From contig CM026553.1 of the NCBI GenBank assembly GCA_015143295.1, positions 2,046,001 to 2,110,000 of the forward strand: a stretch of 64,000 bases of DNA. Reading direction: 5' to 3'. Of this stretch, positions 46,091-55,756 are shown one piece after another. Each line of letters begins with the position of its first letter. Position 1 is the first letter of the stretch. Source of the stretch: Tetracentron sinense (taxonomy: Eukaryota > Streptophyta > Magnoliopsida > Trochodendrales > Trochodendraceae). A program made the position numbers and the translations under genes. Under the pieces are notes generated by a model. That model ran no database searches. It worked only from the letters and a program-made list of their open reading frames with translations, and was not told the DNA's origin.

Positions 46091-49000
46091 CTATTCAAAC
46101 AACTCGGGATACTTTGCTTTGACTTCGGCTTCACGCTCCCACGTGGCTTCTTCTCGGGCATGATGTTGCCATTGCACGAGGACTAGCGGAATAGTCTTGT
46201 TGCGAAGCACTTGATCTCTCCTATCCAAAATATGAACCGGCTTCTCAACTAAAGTGAGGTCCTCTCGGATCTCTATCGGATCAAGCTCGATGATATGAGA
46301 AGGATCCGAGATGTACTTCCGGAGCATAGAGACATGGAATACATTATGGACCGCCGCCATGTGAGCGGGCAAAGCAACACGGTAAGCCACCTCGCCAACT
46401 CGAGTAATGATCTCGAACGGACCCACATATCTCGGGCTAAGCTTGCCTTTCTTCCCGAATCGCATAACACCTTTGGTCGGTGAAATCCTTACAAACACAA
46501 AATCACCGACTCGGAATTCAAGATCCCTCCTTCGGTTGTCGGCATAGTTTTTCTGTCTATCTTGTACGGTCTTTAACCTCTCCCGGATAAGCTTGACCCT
46601 ATCCGCGGTTTGTTCAATTAACTCAGGGCCCAAAATCTTTCTTTCTCCCACTTCATCCCAATACAACGGAGATCTACAACTCCTTCCGTACAAAGCCTCG
46701 AAAGGCGCCATTTGTATGCTTTCTTGGTAACTATTGTTGTAAGCGAATTCCACCAAAGGTAGGTGATCTTCCCAACTTCCCTTGAAGTCTAGCATACATG
46801 CTCGGAGCATATCTTCAAGAACTTGATTCACCCTCTCGGTTTGCCCGTCGGTCTGTGGGTGGAAAGCTGTGCTAAAGTCTAACCGGGAGCCCATTGCACC
46901 TTGAAAACTTTTCCAAAACCTGGATGTGAATCTTGGGTCTCTATCCGACACAATACTCACTGGCACCCCGTGTAATCGGACTATTTCCTTGATGTATAGC
47001 TCCGCTAACTGATTGGAGTTGAATGTAGTCTGGTACGGTAAGAAATGAGCGGACTTCGTGAGTCTATCAACAACTACCCATATAGCATCGGTCTTCCTAA
47101 CCGTCTTCGGCAACCCCACGATAAAGTCCATAGAGATATGTTCCCATTTCCACTCAGGAATGGGGAGAGACTGCAAAAGACCCGCCGGTCTCAAATGCTC
47201 TGCTTTCACCTGTTGGCATACCAAACACCGTGCCACATACTCCGCAACCTCCCTCTTCATGTTTCGCCACCAAAAGTGACTCTTGAGGTTCCGATACATC
47301 TTTGTCCCCCCGGGATGCACTGTATACTTAGACCGGTGAGCTTCGTCCATAATCTCTCTCCGAAGGTCTGCATTGGCTGGGACACAAAGCCTTCCCTTGA
47401 ATGTAATAGCACCTCGGCTAGTGAGAGAGAAGTCCGTACTACCCTTGGCCACTTCCCTATCCCGAAAAACCAACAAGTCAGTGTCCGTGGCTTGATACTC
47501 CTGGATCAAGTCTATAAGGTACGGCCGAACTGTAACATTTGCCAAAACCGGACTGCGGACAGAATCGTTCACACTTATGTCTAGATTTGCCAAATCGTCT
47601 AACAGTCTCCATTCCCGCACCAACATGTGAGCCAACAACCCCGATGGTTTCCTACTCAAAGCGTCTGCCACCACATTTGCTTTTCCCGGGTGATATTGGA
47701 TCGTGCACTCATAGTCTTTTAAGAACTCAATCCAACGCCGTTGTCGCAAATTGAGCTCTTTTTGGGAAAAGAGGTACTTGAGGCTCTTGTGGTCCGTGTA
47801 CACATAGAACTCCACCCCGTACAGATAATGTCGCCAAATTTTGAGTGCAAACACGACCGCCGCAAGCTCCAAGTCGTGAGTGGGGTAGTTCTTTTCATGC
47901 TCTTTCAACTGCCTTGATGCATAGGCAATGACCTTCTTGTGTTGCATTAGGACACACCCGAGTCCAACATGCGAGGCATCACTGTACACCTCATACCCAA
48001 AAGGTCCAGATGGCACAGTAAGGACAGGGGCTGTGGTGAGGCGTTTCTTCAACTCTTGGAAACTTACTTCACATCGGTCACTCCAACTGAACTTTGCATT
48101 TTTCCTTGTCAAGTAGGTGAGAGGTGCAGCCAAACTGGAGAATCCCTACACAAATCTCCGGTAGTAGCCTGCCAATCCGAGGAAACTACGTATCTCTGTG
48201 ACGCTCTTGGGCCTCTCCCAACTCGTGACTGCCTCAACCTTGGCTGGATCTACAGAAATGCCCTCGGCCGACACCACGTGTCCAAGAAATGCGACCTTCT
48301 CTAACCAGAACTCGCACTTACTCAATTTGGCATATAGCCTATGCTCTCTCAACATCTCCAGAGCGAGGCGGAGGTCTCGTGCGTGATCTTCCCGTGTCTG
48401 GGAATACACCAAAATGTCATCAATGAATACAATCACGCATCGATCCAAGTAAGATCGGAACACCCGGTTCATCAAATCCATGAATGCCGCCGGTGCATTC
48501 GTCAGCCCAAAAGGCATGACAAGGAACTCGTAATGCCCATACCGAGTCCTAAAAGCCGTCTTCGGAACATCTTCCGCCTTGATCCTTAATTGATGATACC
48601 CCGATCTAAGATCAATTTTGGAGAAGAATCTCGCTCCCTTCAGTTGGTCGAACAAGTCATCGATCCTTGGCAAGGGATAACGATTCTTGATAGTTACCTT
48701 GTTCAACTGACGGTAGTCTATACACATTCTCATCGACCCGTCTTTCTTCTTTACAAAAAGGACCGGAGCTCCCCACGGTGACACACTTGGTCGGATGAAA
48801 CCAAGTTGTTGTAACTCCTCAATTTGCTTCTTCAATTCTTCAAGCTCTATCGGGGCCATTCTATATGGGGCTCTTGAAATCGGAGCGGTGCCCGGAGTAA
48901 GCTCTATAGCGAACTCAATCTCCGGATTTGGAGGTAACCCGGGAAGTTCCTCCGGAAACACGTCCAAGAAATCACTCACGACCGGAATGGCCGAGGAGTT

Positions 49001-49422
49001 TTGTGCTTCTAGGTTTGTTACACTCAAGGCTGCGAGGCGAGCAATGTCCCTCTCTCTTAATCCTCGGAAGTGAAAAGGCTTACCCCCTTCCGGCTTGAAA
49101 TTCACCATCTTCTCAAAACACGCAACATGCCCGTGATGGTTTGACAACCAATCCATCCCTAAGATGACATCAAAATCCAAGTCTTGAAAATCTAGGACGA
49201 TGAGATCGGCTAACAGTTCATTCTCCCCCACTTGAACCACACTATCCCAGAATATCTTGTCCGTATCAACTGACTTGCCGAGTGGAGTTGCAATGGTCAA
49301 CTCCTGCTCCAACGAAGTAGCCTTAGTCGAAAAGCCCTTTGCAAAACTTGGGGAGACAAAAGAGTGAGTAGATCCTGTGTCTATCAACACTCGAGCGAGA
49401 CACTCGTTCACTAATAAAGCGC
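46091..49422 (-). CDS. pol: D pol (PR-RT-RNaseH-INT-chromodomain), nearly whole
   Basis: From the 5' side: protease [20 protein letters not shown] with [50 protein letters not shown] and the catalytic [12 protein letters not shown]; RNase H ([31 protein letters not shown]); integrase zinc part ([26 protein letters not shown]) and DDE core ([40 protein letters not shown]); chromodomain-like end ([26 protein letters not shown]). Would copy element RNA and insert the DNA; the chromodomain may steer insertion to heterochromatin. About one break is visible. Begins at the acceptor of the candidate intron. Confidence 0.93.
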
Positions 49423-49556
49423 CTGTGCGATTAAGTAACTAATATCAGTAGATTTCAAATAGTAACAAGCATCATACATAGGTAACCCTTAGTATAAATA
49501 ACCGCATAACAAACCATAGAAATTTTATACAACTTAAACTCAAAATTCTCGCGTAC
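49423..49556 (-). other. Candidate intron between gag and protease in D
   Basis: 134 nt on the minus strand, CAAG/GTACGCG to ATCGCACAG/GC, interior T-rich with stops. Same position relative to the protein as the 135-nt candidate in B. That it persists in a young, nearly whole element argues that it is functional. Confidence 0.72.
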
Positions 49557-50793
49557 CTTGCACGACATCGTCGGATGCACGTGCATCCCCCTCGGATAAG
49601 GCAAAGACTCGGCCCTGTGTGGCTGGGCGAGGAGGCCGGGTAGACTGTGAGGCCCTCGAAGCCTGAGAAGAGCTAGGCTGAGATATCTGCCTAATCGGGG
49701 GCTTGCTCCCTGAAGACTGAGTTGGCAATTGACGCCGGGGACAATCTCTGACCATGTGGCCTTGGTCACCACAATGGAAGCAACTTCCTGAAACTCTCCG
49801 GCATTCTCCCGCTGGATGCCTCCTCCCACAAAGAGTGCAAACATCATGCAAATAGGAGGACGGAGCATACCCCGTAGCCTGAGTAACTGCGGGGCGAGGA
49901 GCATATGAGGTAGCCGGGCGAAAAGCCGGTGGAGCGAAAGAGCTGGGAGCCTGTGGTGCTGAATACATCCTCTGTGACTGAGCCGGGCCTGCAGACTGAT
50001 ACAAGCTCGTCCTTGCTCTTTTCTCCCCTGAACTACTCGACTGTCCTTTTTCCATTCCTCTCCTTTTGAAGAACTCCTCGGAGTTCGACTCGGCCAATAG
50101 TGCTTTATCAACAACTTCAGAATATGTCTCATGTCTAAACATCGAGACTCGGTCCTTGAGATAGGCCTTCAACCCCCTCTTGAATTTCCGGGCCTTCATA
50201 GCCTCGGTCGCTATCATGTGTGGAGCAAATCGAGATAGCTCCGAAAATTTGGCTTCATAAGCCGCTACGGACATATTACCTTGCTCCAAGGTAATGAATT
50301 CGACTTCCATCTTTTCTTTCATCCCGACTGGGAAGTACTTCTTGTTGAAAACCTCCAAGAATTCCTCCCAAGTCCAATCTTGACCTTGCCGGGTCAACTC
50401 TCGGGTCCGAAGTGCAGACTTCCACCAATGATCGGCCTCGCCTTCAAGCATAAAGGCGGCCCATGTGACCCTTTCCACTTCAGTAGGTGCTAATACCGAG
50501 AATATCTTCTCAAGTTGCCGGATCCAACCCTCGGCAACAAGTGGATCAATGCTTCCACAAAAAGTTGGAGGCCTCATCCTCCGAAAAGCTTCTATCCCGG
50601 CTTGGGCTCGGTTAGGAGGAGCCGGTATGAGTGCCGCATTAGGCGGAGTGGCCGGTTGCCTTGCCGCCAACATAGCCAAAGTCTCGGCTATGGATGCGAA
50701 TGCTTGGGCAAAGTCGGGTTGATCATCACCCGATGGAGCATCACCTCCATTACCCCTCGTGTTGTACCCGCGACCCCGGGTATTGCGTCTCAT
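49557..50793 (-). CDS. gag: D gag
   Basis: Start taken at MRRNTRGRGYNTRG, aligned with B; a further in-frame ATG lies seven codons upstream. Gag core with AEGWIRQLEKIFSVLAPTE, EGEADHWWKSALR and EQGNMSVAAYEAKFSELSRF; Ser- and Pro-rich linker; two zinc knuckles, CTLCGRRHPAGEC (C-x2-C-x3-H-x4-C) and CFHCGDQGHMVRDC (C-x2-C-x4-H-x4-C). Looks whole. Encodes the particle protein. Confidence 0.9.
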
Positions 50794-51104
50794 GATTTCT
50801 CCTGAGAACGACAATACAACATGAGTCTAACTTGGATACGCATTTAATACAATTTCGCAATTCACTTAATACCTATTCATCAAGCACATTTAATAAGTAC
50901 AACACAAATAATGTACACATGGTATATAACACAATAGCATAACATACAATCCGTGTTCCTAGCGTAGGACTCTATGTTCGGTTGAAGTTCAACCCATTTT
51001 GACTAAGACTAACTTGTTAGTCTATACTTGGAATACAACTCTCTAAGGTGATTCTAATACCTTGTTCAATCATCTAAGTGACCCTAGGGACTCTAATACC
51101 TAGG
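50794..51104 (-). other. D untranslated leader with candidate intron
   Basis: No coding frame seen. An acceptor-like CTCAG (50802-50806) lies just before gag as in B, and a donor-like AAG/GTATTA at 51060 would give a 259-nt intron. A block near 50826-50847 is identical to the B leader. Confidence 0.35.
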
Positions 51105-51116
51105 GCTTTGATACCA
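51105..51116 (-). promoter_or_regulatory. D primer binding site
   Basis: Minus strand TGGTATCAAAGC, three bases after the LTR end; initiator-tRNA-Met type. Confidence 0.85.
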
Positions 51117-51386
51117 CTCTGTAACGCCCCGAAATACCCCCTAGGAGTTTAGGGATATTTTAGGTGTCACACTGTGTAGCACCCCGGACTTTTTCATCTT
51201 TAATGAATGGCACTTTCATAGCTAATTGGCCGTTTTCGTAGTCTAATTAATAAACAAGGGAGAAATTGGAAATTCTAAAATGTCAGAAATGTGCGTTTTT
51301 GAAAGATGAACCCAACGCAAGTTGAATCGTCGAAATCCGACGAGCGAGTCAAAAGATATGGTCAAAACAGTCCAGACAGATAGAGC

Positions 51387-51571
51387 ACCGATCGCTCGGT
51401 CCAGTCAGCGATCGATCGGTCCATAACCGATCGATCGGTAGCTATCGCACGGTCAGAAATTTTGTATGGGGAAATTTTCCAGAGAGTGAGTTTTTGACCG
51501 ATCGATCGGTCATAAACACCGATCGCTCGGTAGGCAACCGATCGATCGGTCATAACCACCGATCGCTCGGT
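51387..51571 (+). promoter_or_regulatory. Eight-site palindrome array in S
   Basis: Sites at 51387, 51407, 51426, 51440, 51497, 51518, 51537 and 51558; spacing 20-19-14-57-21-19-21, identical to B. Confidence 0.82.
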
Positions 51572-52553
51572 CTTCGCGTTTTTGCAGAAATTTCAGTAAG
51601 GGCTTTATCGTCTTTTGGGGGTTAAACCCTTTCTCCTTAAGGCTTGCCCGAGCCTTAGGGCATCATTCACTATACTTAGAGAGATTTGGGAGATAAGAGA
51701 GAAGAGAAAAGGGTTTCCTAAACCTAGGTTGCTTTTGGAGAAGAAATCAAAGGGGTGAAGACCCTAGATCGTCCCCAATCACGTTTTCTTCAAGATTTCA
51801 ACTCGAGCTCGTGTGGAGGTGCATTCTCCAAGCTAGGGCAGCACTCACTCACGTTTTGAAAGAGGTTTCTTCCCCCAACTCAAGTCCCCTTCAAGCAAAG
51901 GCTTCCTCCTTCCAAATAGAGCTTCTATTTCAAGGTTTCTTCAAGATCAAACCTTGATCTAAGGTTAGTACACCCTACTAACTTTCCCTAGCAATAACCT
52001 AGGTTTTTTAGTGTAAATGGTGATTATATATATTATGCTTTTCCTTCCCTATGCATTGTATTAACTCAACAAATATAAACAAGATAGGGGAATGGAATAA
52101 ATGTGTGGATGGGATGTCGATTGAGGCGATTGGATGCCGTATGGATGTTGTGTGATGTGTGAAAAGGAAAATGGAAGATGGGCACTTTACAAATAACGAA
52201 TGTACCTTGATGTCTTGATGAAAAATACGCACTAAATAAGGGAAATGGAAGGACTAAGAAATGTGGCCCACCGGGTGTTTGATAAAATGACTAAACAAGG
52301 GATAAATGGACTTAATGAAGAAAATGGAAATAGAAATTGTGTAAATGTTCTTAGAAATGATAAATTGCTCAAATGTGCTATATGTTGCCTAAATTTTCAT
52401 ACCACTATGTTAAGGATTGAAATGCCATAGTCATGTGATCCGCCCATTCAAGTATGTCATCATGATTACCACTATTGACAAGCACACAAGCACGCATGCA
52501 TGCATGAAACCGGGTTTTTCCAAGATTGTATTTGTATATGAAATGAATCAAGA

Positions 52554-52746
52554 ACATGACAAGGAGGTTGGTAGCCCCAGGAAGGGTGCTAGCCTCTGGC
52601 TCACAAGTGAAATGCAAGAAAGAACATGACAAGGAGGTTGGTAGCCCAAGGAAGGGTGCTAGCCTCTGGCTCACAAGAGAAACGGAACAAGAACATGACA
52701 AGGAGGTTGGTAGCCCAAGGAAGGGTGCTAGCCTCTGGCTCACAAG
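52554..52746 (+). repeat. Minisatellite in S (three units)
   Basis: Three units of about 70 bp starting at 52554, 52624 and 52693, reverse-complement relatives of the D 64-bp unit (GACAAGGAGGTTGGTAGCC ... GCCTCTGGCTCACAAG). Three here against seven in D. Confidence 0.85.
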
Positions 52747-53021
52747 TATACAAGTCAAGAACAAATCAAGACATGAAATACAAGACAAGACACGATACAC
52801 ATACATGATTTGACCGAGACACGAAAAAGGTTTCCGAGACATGAGTTTTACCGAGGTTTTTGCATTCATATACGCATGTCAAGATATGGCTATGTATCTT
52901 ATGCTTTCACTATTGCTTTAAATTAATATCTTGTATTGCTCACTGTTGTTATGCGTTCGTTATTGTTATGGTTAGCTAGTAGTTTGTACTCGCTGAGTAT
53001 TCCATGCTCAGCCGTACTTTT

Positions 53022-53162
53022 ATGTCGGCAGGTACCGTGGATGTCCTCGACCCCGAGCCTTGGGTCGAGGAGGAGTATGTAGAGGAGAGGGAGCCACCTA
53101 TCCCATGGCAGTCTCAAGAGGATGGGGACTTGGATGTGTGGCCATACCTCGACTACTGTTGA
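53022..53162 (+). CDS. EPW-type 46-codon acidic reading frame in S
   Basis: ATG-to-TGA frame opening MSAGT, core LDPEPWVEEEYVEERE, ending WPYLDYC. Identical length to that of D, with no insertions or deletions although the surrounding LTR has many. Preceded by a GCTGAG/CTCAGC stem-loop at 52992-53012. Function unknown; see D copy. Confidence 0.5.
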   Translation: MSAGTVDVLDPEPWVEEEYVEEREPPIPWQSQEDGDLDVWPYLDYC

Positions 53163-53676
53163 GAGGAGAGTGTTAGAGAGTTCCTTTTTGTATTTTGATA
53201 GGTGGGCATGTCCACCTTTACTTTGATTGTATTTAGTATATGTTAACTTGGAATACGATATGGAGTAATAGAAGAAAAGAAAAAGTTGGCTTATGCTTCC
53301 GCATTTATGTTTAGTTTCCGCGCTCTGATTATCATTGTATTATATTATGTTTAGCCTCTTGTATTACAGGATGGTTTGACAGGTACACGTAGTCACCTCT
53401 AAAGTATCCCTTAACTCCTAGGGGGTATTTTGGGGCGTGACACACTGCGTACCTATCAAACTATCCTGCAATGCACAAGATAAAATACAATACTAACAAC
53501 GATAATCAGAGCGCGGAAGCTATCATATATGCGGAAGCGTAAACAAATTTTCATTTCTTCGGATGATCCAAAATGGTATTCCAAGTTGACATAAATACAA
53601 AACACATCTAAGTCTAAGGTGGACAGGCCCACCTATCAAAATATCAAAATACATAAGACCCTCTCATACTCTCCCC

Positions 53677-53817
53677 TCAACAGTAGTCGAGGTATGGCCA
53701 CGCATCGAGGTCTCGGTCCGCCTGAGACTGTAATGGAATAGCCGGCTCTCTCTCCTCTATATACTCTTCCTCGACCCAAGGCTCCGGGTCAAGGGCTCCC
53801 TCAGTACCTGCCGACAT
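53677..53817 (-). CDS. EPW-type reading frame in D 5' LTR
   Basis: Second copy of the 43685-43825 frame, identical by eye, as expected for the near-identical LTRs. Confidence 0.5.
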   Translation of the reverse strand: MSAGTEGALDPEPWVEEEYIEEREPAIPLQSQADRDLDAWPYLDYC

Positions 53818-54101
53818 GAAAGTACGGCTGAGCATGGAATACTCAGCGAGGACAAGCTACTAGCAGACCATAACAATAATAAAACACACAATAGTAATAT
53901 CATACCAGCAGTAATAGACACATCACAAAGAAACAGTATAGGGCATGACACAATACAAGCATCCTGACGTGCGTACATGAATGCGAAAACGCCGATAAAC
54001 CTCATGCTTGAAAACCCCTGTCATGCCCGGTATGCCTCGTAGAAATCATGTATGCCTGCATGCATGAATGCATGATCATCATCTTGTAAACTTCCATCTT
54101 G

Positions 54102-54586
54102 TAACTTGTGAGCCAGAGGCTAGCACCCGAATGTCCTTGGGCTACCAACCTCCTTATTATGCAATGCACTTGTGAGCCAGAGGCTAGTACCCGAATGTCC
54201 CTGGGCTACCAACCTCCTTGTTATGCAATGCACTTGTGAGCCAGAGGCTAGCACCCGAATGTCCCTGGGCTACCAACCTCCTTGTTATACAATGCACTTG
54301 TGAGCCAGAGGCTAGCACCCGAATGTCCCTGGGCTACCAACCTCCTTGTTATGCAATGCAGGGTTTTCTTGTGAGCCAGAGGTTAGTACCCGAATCCTCC
54401 CTGGGCTACCAACCTCCTTGACAATAGGTGATTTTTATTACTTGTTTAGTTTTCTTGTGAGCCAGAGGTTAGCACCCCGAATGTCCCTGGGCTACCAACC
54501 TCCTTGACAATAGGTGTTTTAGGGGTTATCTTGTGAGCCAGAGGTTAGTACCCGAATCCTCCCTGGGCTACCAACCTCCTTGACAT
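54102..54586 (-). repeat. 64-bp minisatellite in D 5' LTR (seven units)
   Basis: Copy of the array at 44113-44592 with the same unit order. Confidence 0.88.
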
Positions 54587-55571
54587 GCAATATTTTCTTG
54601 TTGTTTATTATATGCACATGCTCTTGAAATCTCGATTCATGCTATCATGCGTGCTCATGTACGTGTCCATAGTGACAATCATGATAATGGGAATAACCAA
54701 AATATGACATTACAATTCAATTCATGATATGAACATAGGTAACATAAGTAGTTTGCATAACATTTGATCAATTTATCATTTATAAGAACGCATATATAAA
54801 ACCCATTTCCATATTCTTCATTGAGATCATTTATTCATAGTTTAGGTATCTTGTCAAACACTTTCATACATTATTCCTTAGTAGTTTATCTCCTTCTTTT
54901 AAATGCATATTTTCCATTCAATCACACAATGGTAAGTTTGTTATTTGTACTATGCCCATCCTCCATTTTCCAATCCACAACCCACACATCATACATCACA
55001 TTCGGCATCCAATCGCCACATCCAATCTCTCATCCACACATTCATTCCATTTCCCTTATCTTGTTTATATTTGTTGAGTTAATACAATGCATAGGGAAGG
55101 GAAAGCATAATATATATAATCACCATTTACACTAGAAAACCTAGGTTATTGCTAGGGAAAGTTAGTAGGGTGTACTAACCTTAGATCAAGGCTTGATCTT
55201 GAAGAAACCTTGAAATAGAAGCTCTATTTGGAAGGAGGAAACCTTTGCTTGAAGGGGACTTGAGTTGGGGAAGAAACCCTTTTCAAAAACGTGAGTGAGT
55301 GCTGCCCTAGCTTGGAGAATGCACCCCACACGAGCTTGAGCCTTGAGCTTGAAGCAATTCAAGCTTGAGGACGACCTAGGATGGTCCACCCCTTTGATTC
55401 CTTCCTCAATGGAAATCCTAGGTTAGAAACCCCTTCTTCTCACTCTCTATCTCTCAATTTCTCTTAAGTGATGAGAATGAGGCCTTAAGGCTCGGGCAAA
55501 GCCTTATAGGAAAGGGTTTAACCCCCAAAAGACGAAAATACCCTTAATGAAATTTCTGCAAAAACGCGAAG

Positions 55572-55756
55572 ACCGAGCGATCGGTGGTTATGACCGATCG
55601 ATCGGTTGCCTACCGAGCGATCGGTGTTTATGACCGATCGACCGGTCAAAAACTCACTCTCTGGAAAATCTCCCCATACAAATTTTCTGACCGTGCGATA
55701 GCTACCGATCGATCGGTTATGGACCGATCGATCGCTGACTGGACCGAGCGATCGGT
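55572..55756 (-). promoter_or_regulatory. Palindrome array in D 5' LTR
   Basis: Copy of 45579-45763 with the same eight sites; this LTR drives the genomic RNA of D. Confidence 0.8.

Larger units (their letters stand above)
51175..53442 (+). mobile_element. Solo LTR S of a D-related gypsy family
   Basis: 2268 bp from TGTAGCACCCC to GGGGCGTGACA, plus strand, flanked by CACTG at 51170-51174 and 53443-53447. No internal element sequence, so it is the product of LTR-LTR recombination after insertion. It has the D-type LTR layout but clearly differs in sequence, so it is a sister subfamily. It must be younger than D. Confidence 0.93.

Noticed and set aside
49455-50132. 225-codon frame overlapping D gag
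   Set aside because: Shadow of gag in another frame on the same strand.
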